NCBI GenBank assembly: GCA_910576895.1
Contig: CAJTJZ010000052.1
Coordinates: 1 to 9,663 of the forward strand
DNA length: 9,663 bases
Direction: 5' to 3'
Source of the DNA: an uncultured Lachnospiraceae bacterium
GTDB taxonomy: Bacteria; Bacillota; Clostridia; Lachnospirales; Lachnospiraceae
Shown: piece by piece, positions 1 to 7,181 of the stretch
Layout: each line of letters begins with the position of its first letter
Numbering within the stretch: the stretch's first letter is position 1
Position numbers and translations under genes: made by a program
The notes under the pieces: model-generated
The model's database searches: none
Seen by the model: the letters and a program-made list of their open reading frames with translations, nothing else
What the model was told of the DNA's origin: nothing

Positions 1-537
1 ATCATTGGTATAAAAATACAGACCTGGAACAGCATAATTGGATTTTGGATTTTCTGGTTTTTCCTCAATGGAAATAGCATTACCATTTTCATCAATTTCA
101 ACAACACCATAGGCTTTTGGGTCTTTTACATAATAACCAAAAATAGTTGCACCACTTTTTTGAGCTGCTGCTTTTCGTAACCGTTTCTTTAATCCATGTC
201 CTGCAAAAATATTATCGCCAAGAATCATTGCCACACAGTCATTGCCAATAAAATCTTCCCCAATAAGAAATGCCTGTGCTAGTCCATCTGGACTTTCTTG
301 TATTTCATAAGAAAGTTTCACACCAAATTGTTTTCCACTACCAAGAAGTTCCTTAAATCTTGGTGTATCCTCTTTTGTAGAAATAATTAAAATATCTCTT
401 ATCCCTGCATCCATTAAGATAGATAAGGGATAATAAATCATTGGCTTATCATAAATTGGCAAAAGCTGCTTTGATGTTACTTTTGTCAAGGGATATAGCC
501 TTGTGCCAGAACCTCCAGCAAGAATAATACCTTTCAT
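1..537 (-). CDS. rfbA: Glucose-1-phosphate thymidylyltransferase, partial (3' end beyond left edge)
   Basis: This enzyme joins glucose-1-phosphate and dTTP to give dTDP-glucose and pyrophosphate, the first step of dTDP-L-rhamnose synthesis for surface polysaccharides; it is cytoplasmic. I translated the minus strand by hand from the ATG at 537-535. It is open to the window edge for 179 codons, against about 290 in complete family members. Visible motifs are the N-terminal nucleotide-binding loop GGSGTRL (residues 8-14), the SKQLLPIYDKPM segment (22-33), the GDN metal-binding motif (107-109) and IEEKP (157-161). These are standard for the RmlA/RfbA branch of the sugar nucleotidyltransferases. 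An AAAGGTGG ribosome site sits 7 bases before the ATG. It lies 66 bp after the regulator gene on the same strand, with no clear terminator between, so read-through is possible. Functionally it seems unrelated to the transporters and may mark the start of a rhamnose/polysaccharide locus. Confidence 0.95.
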   Translation of the reverse strand, partial: MKGIILAGGSGTRLYPLTKVTSKQLLPIYDKPMIYYPLSILMDAGIRDILIISTKEDTPRFKELLGSGKQFGVKLSYEIQESPDGLAQAFLIGEDFIGNDCVAMILGDNIFAGHGLKKRLRKAAAQKSGATIFGYYVKDPKAYGVVEIDENGNAISIEEKPENPKSNYAVPGLYFYTND

Positions 538-603
538 AATTATACCACCTTTTTTATTATTCAGAAATGTTCCTTATATTTACATTCTTATGATGATTAA
601 TTC

Positions 604-1773
604 TTATAAAATACAACGAAATACACCTGCCTGTTTTGTAATATGAATCGTTCCTCGTTTCTTTAGTTTTCCTTGTAAAAAACTCCGAAATTCATCATAT
701 CTATCGTTTAAATATTCATTCTGATTTCCATGACAGGAAGAAATATAAGAAAGCAATGGCTTTACATCATCTACTTCTAATGCATCCTTATAAGGAATCA
801 TTTCCACCTTGGAAAAATAAGGAAGAAGCTGCTGTTTTCCATTTTCCAAACCAAAAATTTCATACAAATTTACTTGTGATAATACAATTCTAGAATCAAA
901 TTCCTTTACTAATTGACTAATTTCTTTCATATGTTCTTTTCCATAGGTACTGCAATAAAAAACACCCTTTGGCTTTAAAATGCGGCGAATTTCTGACAAT
1001 GCCTGCTTCATATCATGTACATAGAATAAGACATGATTTGCAACTACAATATGAAAAGAACCTTTTTGATAAGGAAGCTTTTGACAATCCCTTTGTTCAA
1101 AGGAAAAACAAGGTTCTTTTCCAAGATTTTCTTGTGCATCATGAACCATACCCTCAGAAATATCAGTTAAAAGAATTTGACAGCCCTTTGGTATCTCTTG
1201 CCCTTTCCAAAGACTTCCATCTCCACATCCAATTTCTAAGATTTGTTCTTTTCCTTTTAGTTTCATCTCCTGAAATAACCAAGAAAACCATGTCAAAGGG
1301 TTTTGCGTATATCTTTGATGCAATCCAATACGAATAGCAAGATTAGAAGCATCTTTATATTGTTCTACAAGACTTCGTTCCATTGTAGTTACATGAATTA
1401 AAGAAAGAATTTTACTCCAATCCATTGTCTCATTTTTTTCTAAAAATTCTGATGTTTCTAATAATGCTTTTTCTACTATCTGCATCTGACTTATTTTCTT
1501 TCTTATTAAAGAAAGCTGCATTGTTAAAGAATTTGCAATATCATCTTTATCATCATTAATTGTAATGGCACGAATTTCTTCTAAAGAAAATCCTAAATAC
1601 TTTAGGGAGAGAATTTTTTGCAGCCGCACAAAATCAGCATCTGTATAAAAACGATAGCCTGCCTCAGAAACATAACTTGGCTTTAAAAGCTCCTGCTTAT
1701 CATAATAGCGAATCGTTCTGATAGAAACATTTGCTTTTTTTGCAAACTCACCTGATTTATAATAACCTTTCAT
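604..1773 (-). CDS. MerR-family regulator fused to a SAM-dependent methyltransferase domain
   Basis: This 389-residue protein has two parts. Residues 1-75 are a MerR winged helix-turn-helix: SGEFAKKANVSIRTIRYYDKQ (7-27) is the recognition element, then GYRFYTDAD and LGFSLEEI. Residues 80-115 look like the antiparallel coiled-coil dimer helix. From about residue 140 on it is a class I methyltransferase: motif I ILEIGCGDG (178-186), acidic residue D204 in LLTDIS, RDCQKLPY (228-235), and ILKPKGVFYCSTYG (265-278). MerR proteins untwist promoters with long spacers when an effector binds. Here the effector region is replaced by an apparently intact SAM-binding fold, so SAM or a methylatable compound could be the signal, or the protein could methylate a toxic compound. 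Those roles are inference. The start is backed by an AGGGAGAG ribosome site (1784-1791) and a MerR-type promoter upstream. The methylation substrate cannot be read from the sequence. Confidence 0.9.
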   Translation of the reverse strand: MKGYYKSGEFAKKANVSIRTIRYYDKQELLKPSYVSEAGYRFYTDADFVRLQKILSLKYLGFSLEEIRAITINDDKDDIANSLTMQLSLIRKKISQMQIVEKALLETSEFLEKNETMDWSKILSLIHVTTMERSLVEQYKDASNLAIRIGLHQRYTQNPLTWFSWLFQEMKLKGKEQILEIGCGDGSLWKGQEIPKGCQILLTDISEGMVHDAQENLGKEPCFSFEQRDCQKLPYQKGSFHIVVANHVLFYVHDMKQALSEIRRILKPKGVFYCSTYGKEHMKEISQLVKEFDSRIVLSQVNLYEIFGLENGKQQLLPYFSKVEMIPYKDALEVDDVKPLLSYISSCHGNQNEYLNDRYDEFRSFLQGKLKKRGTIHITKQAGVFRCIL

Positions 1774-1842
1774 TTATTTTCTTCTCTCCCTTAAAAATTA
1801 GTAATAAATTATTTATTTCTTTATCACTTCTTTGTAATTCTT

Positions 1843-1873
1843 ATTATAAAACGTGACGTAGCGTCAGAGTCAA
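1843..1873 (-). promoter_or_regulatory. MerR-type autoregulatory promoter with 19-bp spacer and dyad
   Basis: On the minus strand, TTGACT (1873-1868, -35) and TATAAT (1848-1843, -10) are separated by exactly 19 bp. Inside the spacer lies a perfect inverted repeat TGACG-CTA-CGTCA (1866-1854). An over-long spacer holding a dyad is the classical architecture of MerR-activated promoters, and the gene 60-70 bases downstream encodes a MerR protein. Self-regulation is therefore the simplest reading. The -35 box lies only 7 bp past the permease stop codon, so nothing resembling a terminator fits between the two genes and read-through from the ABC operon is also possible. Confidence 0.85.
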
Positions 1874-1880
1874 GTGTTTT

Positions 1881-4424
1881 TTATAAAAAATTTCTAAGCC
1901 TTTCCACTACACTTTCTTTTGTTACTTTTTTATAAATTATCAGTGGTATTAAACAAGCAAATAATAATAATATAGGAATACAAATAGTAATTGGCATTAT
2001 TGTAAAATGAAACTCAAAGAACCAAGTTGCTGCCATCATATGCTTTACAATTGTTTCCTGTATTACAAGTCCTGTTACGATAGAAACAATGATTGTAAAA
2101 AATGCGTAAAAACTTCCTTCGGAGACAAGCATCTTTTTTAATTGCCCTCCTGTCATACCAACGGCTTCCATCATAGCAAATTCCTGTTTTCTTGTTAAAA
2201 TTCCCATAATCATGGCATTGATAAAATTTAAAATTCCAATCACTGCCATAACAAGACTTAAGCATCCACCAGTAACAAAATACATCATAACATATTCATT
2301 AAATTCCTTTTCATATGTCTGTTTTAATACAGTATCAAGTCTTGTTTCTATGCGTTCTGTATAATCTCTTATACTTTGATAACCAATTTCTTCTTTTCCC
2401 TTTTCCATAAATAATACAGACCATAAATGATTTCCTGTTACAATATGTTTCTCATATTCTGTTTCTGGTAAAATAATACTTGCCCCTAATGTACTCATAA
2501 AACGGCTGGACAGGGCATAAGGCATTTCGGCAATTGCCATAATTTCATATTCTTTTTTTGTTCCATCTGGAAAGCAAAGCGATACTTTCTCTCCCGGTTT
2601 ATAATAGCTTTCTTGTGTTGTATTATCAACAAGATTTGCTGTCCATGGACTAACAAGAACATAATCCCCTGTTTGAAATTTCTCCCAATCCATTGCTCCA
2701 TCATAATAAGATAATTGTTCCGTTCCCCATGAATCAATCCCATACATTTGACAAAATAATTCCTTATCTTCTTTTACATATTGAAAAAACTCCTTTTGAT
2801 CTTCTACATATTTTTCATACTTTTCTAATAATGTATCCAATTTTTCCATACCTGCATCGTCCATAAAAATTCCAGAAGAATCATTACAGGAAATCGTATG
2901 CATTTCCTTTACTCCGGGAAGATCTGCAAGCTCTTTTTTTATTTTTGGCGTAATCCCCTCCAGATTTTTTTCATAAGAAGCAAAATTTAAGATAGAAACA
3001 TCTGCAACCATAGCATCTCCAATTAACAAATCCGATACATATTTTTCCAATTGAAAACCATGTACAATCGTATAAACGGAATTTAATAAAACAAGGCTTA
3101 AGGAAAGGGAACAAATAACAAGGGCTACTTTTTTCTTATTTCTGCCAAGATTTGCCCATCCCAAAGAACAAATTGTCATTTTATTCCATGCTTTCTTTAC
3201 TTTCTTCTTTTTTCCTTTTATTTTTGAAACTTCGATATATTTTACTGCCTCTATAGGAGATACTTTTGCAGCTAACTTACAAGGCCTATCACAACTTATC
3301 CAAACGGTAAAAAAAGAAAAGACTGCTGCAAAGAGAAGAAAGAACGGATGAAAAGAATTTTCTACAATTCCCCCTGTTTGAAAATTTTTAATTACAAATG
3401 GAAAAATAATTTTTCCAAAAATGACACCTAAAATACAACCAATTGGAATCCCTGCAAGAGAAAGCAAGATTGCTTCCTGCCTTACCAGTCGTTTTAATTG
3501 TTTTTCTGTCATGCCAATTGTTTTATATAAACCATAATTTTGTATTTCCATTACAATATTTAAAGAAAAAATATTATAAATAATTAAATAACCAGAAATT
3601 AAAATTAAACTAGCAATTCCTAAAAAACATATGATCATTTCTTTATCAATACTATGAAATGTATATCCCCAATTAATACCATATTCTATATCTTTTAACT
3701 GATAACCATTTCGCTTTATTAATTCTTTTGTCTTTTTTTCAATATTAAAGCTATTAGAAAAGTCAAAACTCATATTCCAATATCCGCTATATTGATATTC
3801 ATTTTCTTTTACAGAAACATCTACGGTTGGTACTATTTCATCACAATATTCTCTGGATAAGATTTGTGCCATAGCAATGTTATCCCCTTGCCAATAGCCG
3901 CAAAGTGTAAATTCATTTTCTATAATAGTTTCATTCACTGAAATTTGAAGTTTTATTGTTTCTCCAAGCTGATATGGTAACTTCATGGCATCTAATACTC
4001 TTGTACTTACTGCAATCTCCATTTTATTTTCTGGCATTGTACCCACAGTTGGCAAACAAAACATTTTTTCTGCATTTTCCTTTGTTGTATAATATACTTC
4101 TGTTGTTACTTTTGCTAGTTCTTCATTTATTGCATTTCCAATAAAAATACGATACGATGGATTTTTTACTTCTTTATCCTTTGCAAAAAGTTTATATTCC
4201 TTTGGTAAAATATCTTTCAGCTCTACCATAGAGCTGCTTCCCACCTGCCGCATAGTTGTTTTTTGAAAATTTTCTATCATATTACTTGTCACAGTAAATA
4301 ATGCTGTAAACATAATGGTTGTTAATATAATTGCGGTAATTGCAACTAGGTTTTTTCTTTTTTTTGCTGTTAAGATGCGATAAGATAAGCGATAAATACA
4401 TTTCTTATTTTTTATTTTTTGCAT
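1881..4424 (-). CDS. ABC transporter permease, FtsX/MacB-type, two FtsX domains
   Basis: This 847-residue membrane protein is the partner of the ATPase encoded just upstream. Predicted topology, judged by eye: TM1 about 25-47, a large extracytoplasmic domain about 50-260, TM2-4 about 263-287, 317-340 and 360-377, TM5 about 432-453, a second large extracytoplasmic domain about 455-710, then TM6-8 about 714-740, 768-790 and 808-831. Both FtsX domains carry the cytoplasmic motif that contacts the ATPase: GLYKTIGMTEKQLKRL (298-313) and AMMEAVGMTGGQLKKM (750-765). Transporters of this type use ATP to drive conformational work outside the membrane, such as lipoprotein or peptide extrusion, or removal of antimicrobial peptides from the membrane. 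The actual substrate is unknown. No two-component system lies beside it in the window, unlike typical Bce modules. Its start overlaps the ATPase end by 13 bp, and a GGGAGG ribosome site (4433-4438) lies inside the ATPase gene, implying coupled translation. Confidence 0.92.
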   Translation of the reverse strand: MQKIKNKKCIYRLSYRILTAKKRKNLVAITAIILTTIMFTALFTVTSNMIENFQKTTMRQVGSSSMVELKDILPKEYKLFAKDKEVKNPSYRIFIGNAINEELAKVTTEVYYTTKENAEKMFCLPTVGTMPENKMEIAVSTRVLDAMKLPYQLGETIKLQISVNETIIENEFTLCGYWQGDNIAMAQILSREYCDEIVPTVDVSVKENEYQYSGYWNMSFDFSNSFNIEKKTKELIKRNGYQLKDIEYGINWGYTFHSIDKEMIICFLGIASLILISGYLIIYNIFSLNIVMEIQNYGLYKTIGMTEKQLKRLVRQEAILLSLAGIPIGCILGVIFGKIIFPFVIKNFQTGGIVENSFHPFFLLFAAVFSFFTVWISCDRPCKLAAKVSPIEAVKYIEVSKIKGKKKKVKKAWNKMTICSLGWANLGRNKKKVALVICSLSLSLVLLNSVYTIVHGFQLEKYVSDLLIGDAMVADVSILNFASYEKNLEGITPKIKKELADLPGVKEMHTISCNDSSGIFMDDAGMEKLDTLLEKYEKYVEDQKEFFQYVKEDKELFCQMYGIDSWGTEQLSYYDGAMDWEKFQTGDYVLVSPWTANLVDNTTQESYYKPGEKVSLCFPDGTKKEYEIMAIAEMPYALSSRFMSTLGASIILPETEYEKHIVTGNHLWSVLFMEKGKEEIGYQSIRDYTERIETRLDTVLKQTYEKEFNEYVMMYFVTGGCLSLVMAVIGILNFINAMIMGILTRKQEFAMMEAVGMTGGQLKKMLVSEGSFYAFFTIIVSIVTGLVIQETIVKHMMAATWFFEFHFTIMPITICIPILLLFACLIPLIIYKKVTKESVVERLRNFL

Positions 4425-5086
4425 GATAAAAGCCTCCCATCTTCAATCCGTAAAATTCGATCTGCCATTTGTGCAATTTCTTCATTATGTGTAATCATTA
4501 CCATAGTTTGTTCCAATTTCTGCCCTGTTGTTTTTAAAAGACTTAATACATCTTGACTTGTAATGGAATCTAAATTTCCCGTTGGCTCATCTGCTAAAAG
4601 AATGGCTGGCTTTGTAGCTAATGCTCTTGCAATGGCAACTCTTTGCTGCTGTCCTCCAGAAAGTTGATTTGGCATACTATCTTTTTTCTCTGATAGTCCC
4701 AAGGTAGTAATGATATGTTCAATATAGTTTCTATCAATACGATTTCCATCAAGTTCAATTGGAAATACAATATTTTCATATACATTTAATACAGGAATTA
4801 AATTAAACGCTTGAAATACAAACCCAATTTTTCTACGCCGAAAAATAGTTCTCTCATCTTTTTTTAAAGAAAAAATATCTTTTCCATCAATAAAGACTTT
4901 TCCCTCGGTTGGTTTATCCAAACCTCCAAGCATATGAAGCAGCGTTGATTTTCCGCTGCCACTTGTTCCAACAATTGCTACAAATTCTCCCTGCGATACG
5001 GTTAAATCGATACCATCTAATGCGTGTACTTGATTTTCTCCTTCTCCATAATACTTTTTTAACTGCTCTGTTCTTAAAACATCCAT
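4412..5086 (-). CDS. ABC transporter ATP-binding protein, LolD/MacB-type
   Basis: This 224-residue ATPase has the usual length for stand-alone nucleotide-binding subunits of FtsX-type transporters. Motifs in order: Walker A GTSGSGKST (40-48), Q-loop GFVFQAFNL (Q92), signature LSGGQQQR (142-149), Walker B ILLADEPTGNLD (162-173, with E167 as the catalytic glutamate) and switch histidine H200 in MITH. All catalytic positions are present. The ADEPTGNLD wording is characteristic of the LolD/MacB/BceA/SalX branch rather than of importers. It is the first gene of a two-gene unit with the overlapping permease. The ATG start is supported by AAAGGAG (5095-5101) at a normal distance. Transcription should begin in the repeat-bearing intergenic region to its right. 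Substrate candidates from family knowledge are antimicrobial peptides or lipoproteins, but nothing in the ATPase itself decides between them. Confidence 0.94.
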   Translation of the reverse strand: MDVLRTEQLKKYYGEGENQVHALDGIDLTVSQGEFVAIVGTSGSGKSTLLHMLGGLDKPTEGKVFIDGKDIFSLKKDERTIFRRRKIGFVFQAFNLIPVLNVYENIVFPIELDGNRIDRNYIEHIITTLGLSEKKDSMPNQLSGGQQQRVAIARALATKPAILLADEPTGNLDSITSQDVLSLLKTTGQKLEQTMVMITHNEEIAQMADRILRIEDGRLLSCKK

Positions 5087-5141
5087 AAAAAATTCTCCTT
5101 TCTTTTTTGTATTTCTTTTTTATATTTCTTTCTTTGTTTTT

Positions 5142-5177
5142 TTGTATGATATTCCATACAATCAAAAGAATATCATA
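5142..5177. repeat. Overlapping inverted repeats, operator-like
   Basis: Two perfect inverted repeats interlock. TTGTATG (5142-5148) pairs with CATACAA (5155-5161) across 6 bases. TATGATATTC (5145-5154) pairs with GAATATCATA (5168-5177) across 13 bases. They lie 56-91 bp upstream of the ATPase start, where an operator for the leftward operon would be expected. The two pairings share bases, so they may be alternative half-site arrangements for a dimeric repressor, or mutually exclusive RNA hairpins if transcribed. The protein that binds is unknown, and neither repeat resembles the TGACG/CGTCA dyad of the MerR promoter. Confidence 0.6.
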
Positions 5178-5213
5178 AGAATCTTTCCATATTCTTTCTG
5201 AAATCTAACAGTT

Positions 5214-5262
5214 TTGCAAGATTCTTTTCACAATTTTTTATTATTGCATGGATTGCAAGATT
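5214..5262 (+). repeat. Direct repeat TTGCAAGATT, two copies
   Basis: The identical 10-mer TTGCAAGATT occurs at 5214-5223 and 5253-5262, with starts 39 bp apart, close to four helical turns. Both copies precede the putative exporter promoter. Same-face spacing is typical of activator sites, but in a T-rich region a chance origin is not excluded. Confidence 0.45.
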
Positions 5263-5266
5263 TTTG

Positions 5267-5295
5267 TTGTTATCGCACTACGATTGTGATATCAT
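5267..5295 (+). promoter_or_regulatory. Putative exporter promoter with 27-bp operator-like dyad
   Basis: TTGTTA (5267-5272) and TATCAT (5290-5295) are separated by 17 bp. The -10 is preceded by TGA, giving an extended -10. An imperfect inverted repeat covers this element: TGTTATCGCA (5268-5277) and TGTGATATCA (5285-5294) match at 8 of 10 positions around a 7-base centre. A dyad over the spacer and -10 is a classic repressor position (MarR or TetR type by analogy). The start codon at 5349 would leave a leader of about 45-50 bases. Confidence 0.55.
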
Positions 5296-5333
5296 TGAGA
5301 ATAATTGCCAATACTAGAAACAAAATAGAAAAG

Positions 5334-5351
5334 AAAGGATTGATTATTTTG
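5334..5351 (+). promoter_or_regulatory. Ribosome binding site deciding the TTG start of the exporter
   Basis: AAAGGA (5334-5339) is followed by a 9-base gap and TTG (5349-5351). A second in-frame TTG at 5340 is too close to serve, and no in-frame ATG occurs nearby. This fixes the first exporter gene start about 135 bases downstream of the longest open frame. A weak TTG start may keep this subunit's translation lower than that of its partner, which has ATG and TAGGAGG. Confidence 0.75.
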
Positions 5352-7112
5352 GGTAAATTATTAATTTATCTTCGCGATTATAAAAAAGAAAGCATTCTTG
5401 GGCCGCTTTTTAAGCTGCTGGAAGCTTCTTTTGAATTAATTGTACCGCTTGTTATGGCAGCTATTATTGATACTGGCATTGCAAATCAGGATAAGGGCTA
5501 TGTCTTTCAATATGGTATCATTCTTATTTTGCTTGGACTGATTGGACTAATTTGTTCTATTACAGCACAATATTTTGCCGCAAAAGCTGCTGTTGGTTTT
5601 TCCACAAAGTTACGCCATGCCTTATTTACACATATTGAGGGGCTCTCTTTTCAAGAAATTGATACTGTTGGTACATCTACATTGATTACAAGAATGACAA
5701 GTGATATCAATCAAGTACAATCTGGTGTCAATTTAACACTGCGTTTATTTTTACGTTCTCCTTTTATTGTTTTTGGTGCTATGATTATGGCATTTACCAT
5801 TGATTTCAAAGCAGCACTTATTTTTGTAGTGGCCATTCCACTTCTTTCCATTGTTGTATTTACCGTTATGCTTGTTAGCATTCCCATTTACAAAAAAGTA
5901 CAGTCATGTCTTGATCATGTATTACTTCTAACAAGAGAAAATCTAACTGGTGCTAGAGTGATTCGAGCATTTCATAAGGAAGAAGAAGAATATAAACGAT
6001 TTCTTGATAAAAATGGACAACTTACCAGCTTACAAATGTTTGTAGGATCGATTACTGCCCTTACAAACCCCATTACTTATGTAATTATTAATGGAGCAAT
6101 TATTTTATTAATCTATACAGGAGCAATTCAAGTAAATATTGGCAATTTAACACAAGGACAAGTAGTAGCACTTGTTAATTATATGTCTCAAATTCTTGTA
6201 GAATTAATTAAACTGGCAAATTTAATTGTTTCTATGACAAAAGCGTTTGCCTGTGCTAATCGAGTACAAAGTATTTTTGAAATAGAATGTTCTATTAAAG
6301 AAAAGTCAAAAAAGGGAATCGAAGATGCTTCTTTACAGAAAAATTTTTCTTCTATGAAAACAATTGTTCCTGCAATTGAATTTCAAAAAGTATGCCTAAC
6401 GTATCAAAATGCAGGAGAAGAAGCCTTGACTGACCTTAATTTTACCGTTAATAAAGGACAAACCATTGGCATTATTGGCGGTACAGGTTCTGGAAAATCC
6501 TCCCTTGTTCACTTAATTGCCCGTTATTATGATGTTAGTAAAGGGCAGGTGCTTATCAATGGAGAAGATGTTCGAGATTATCCACTTGATATGCTTCGCC
6601 GCAAAGTTGGGATTGTTATGCAAAAAGCCGTTTTATTTCAGGGTTCGCTTCGTGATAATCTAAAATGGGGAAAAGAAGATGCTACGGAAGAAGAAATGTG
6701 GCATGCCCTAGAACTTTCCCAAGCAAAGGAATTTGTACTAACAAAAGAAGGCGGACTTGATTTTATCATTTCTCAAGGCGGTAAAAATCTATCTGGTGGA
6801 CAAAAACAACGTTTAACAATTGCTCGTGCTCTTATTAGAAAACCAGAAATTTTAATTTTAGATGATAGTGCTTCTGCTCTTGACTTTGCAACAGATGCGA
6901 AACTACGTGCTGCAATTAAAACAATTGGAAAAGAAATGACTGTATTTATTGTTTCCCAACGTGCTTCCTCTATTCAATATGCTGATCAAATTCTTGTATT
7001 GGATGATGGTCAAATCGTAGGAAAAGGGAAACATGAGGAACTTTTAGAGAACTGCAAGGTTTATCAGGAAATTTATTATTCTCAATTTCCAAAACAAGCT
7101 ACTTCTTATTAA
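5349..7112 (+). CDS. Heterodimeric ABC exporter, subunit with degenerate ATPase site
   Basis: This is a half-size ABC exporter: a six-helix membrane domain (about residues 1-310) followed by a nucleotide-binding domain. I start it at the TTG at 5349, giving 587 residues. AAAGGA (5334-5339) sits 9 bases before it and the protein then begins MGKLLIYLRDYKKE, a normal family N-terminus. A start at 5214 would add 45 non-family residues and lie upstream of the promoter. Motifs with the 5349 numbering: Walker A GGTGSGKSS (377-385), Q-loop Q425, signature LSGGQ (481-485), Walker B ILILDD (501-506) and SQR at 536-538. The catalytic glutamate is Asp506 and the switch histidine is Gln537, so this subunit's own ATP site should be weak or non-hydrolysing, as in TM287, BmrC or LmrC. 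It most likely pairs with the next gene product to export drugs, peptides or lipids; the substrate is unknown. Confidence 0.93.
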   Translation: MGKLLIYLRDYKKESILGPLFKLLEASFELIVPLVMAAIIDTGIANQDKGYVFQYGIILILLGLIGLICSITAQYFAAKAAVGFSTKLRHALFTHIEGLSFQEIDTVGTSTLITRMTSDINQVQSGVNLTLRLFLRSPFIVFGAMIMAFTIDFKAALIFVVAIPLLSIVVFTVMLVSIPIYKKVQSCLDHVLLLTRENLTGARVIRAFHKEEEEYKRFLDKNGQLTSLQMFVGSITALTNPITYVIINGAIILLIYTGAIQVNIGNLTQGQVVALVNYMSQILVELIKLANLIVSMTKAFACANRVQSIFEIECSIKEKSKKGIEDASLQKNFSSMKTIVPAIEFQKVCLTYQNAGEEALTDLNFTVNKGQTIGIIGGTGSGKSSLVHLIARYYDVSKGQVLINGEDVRDYPLDMLRRKVGIVMQKAVLFQGSLRDNLKWGKEDATEEEMWHALELSQAKEFVLTKEGGLDFIISQGGKNLSGGQKQRLTIARALIRKPEILILDDSASALDFATDAKLRAAIKTIGKEMTVFIVSQRASSIQYADQILVLDDGQIVGKGKHEELLENCKVYQEIYYSQFPKQATSY

Positions 7113-7120
7113 GTTATATT

Positions 7121-7143
7121 AACGGTCAAAAAGCTTGACCGTT
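7121..7143 (+). repeat. Intercistronic hairpin between the two exporter genes
   Basis: AACGGTCAA (7121-7129) and TTGACCGTT (7135-7143) form a perfect 9-bp inverted repeat with a 5-base loop, starting 8 bases after the first stop codon and ending 38 bases before the next ATG. Only three U residues follow the stem, so it is a poor intrinsic terminator. A partial terminator, an mRNA-stability element or a protein operator are all possible. TTGACC in the right arm also resembles a -35 box, but no good -10 follows at 16-19 bp. Confidence 0.65.
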
Positions 7144-7181
7144 TACTATAGAGTATACAAATAAATTAGGAGGTTTTTTCT

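Larger units (their letters stand above)
5087..5348. promoter_or_regulatory. Divergent intergenic control region
   Basis: This gap of about 260 bp lies between the leftward ATPase-permease genes and the rightward exporter genes, once the exporter start is corrected to 5349. I see no gene in it. The left third is a long T-rich stretch on the plus strand (an A-rich leader for the ATPase mRNA). The middle holds two overlapping inverted repeats, and the right half holds a direct repeat and a promoter with a dyad; these are listed separately. The sequence TGATAT or its complement recurs at 5147-5152, 5170-5175 and 5287-5294. I could not find a convincing -35/-10 pair for the leftward unit. TATGAT (5177-5172, minus strand) is a possible -10 without a good -35. 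Confidence 0.7.

Noticed and set aside
539..544. TATAAT on the minus strand just before the rfbA start
   Set aside because: It abuts the ATG, lies between the ribosome site and the start codon, and so cannot be the -10 of an mRNA carrying that ribosome site.
969..1337. 122-codon plus-strand open frame
   Set aside because: It lies antisense to the methyltransferase half of the regulator gene, has no ribosome site and its translation shows no recognisable domain; it is a shadow of an AT-rich coding frame.
1803..1817. AATAAAT-T-ATTTATT palindrome in the regulator leader
   Set aside because: It consists only of A and T in an AT-rich leader; there is no supporting evidence of function.
2014..2743. 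Two short minus-strand frames (2014-2265, 2495-2743) inside the permease gene
   Set aside because: They are out-of-frame shadows of the intact 847-residue permease, which has continuous transmembrane and FtsX signals there.
3956..4144. 62-codon plus-strand leucine-rich frame
   Set aside because: It is antisense to the permease extracytoplasmic domain and its hydrophobicity is a by-product of AT-rich antisense reading; there is no ribosome site.
4914..5165. 83-codon minus-strand frame overlapping the ATPase start
   Set aside because: It runs out of frame through the Walker A region of a clear ATPase gene and is lysine/arginine-rich low-complexity sequence.
5214..5348. N-terminal 45-residue extension of the first exporter from the TTG at 5214
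   Set aside because: No ribosome site precedes it, the residues do not look like the family N-terminus, and it contains the putative promoter and repeats. The TTG at 5349 has a good ribosome site.
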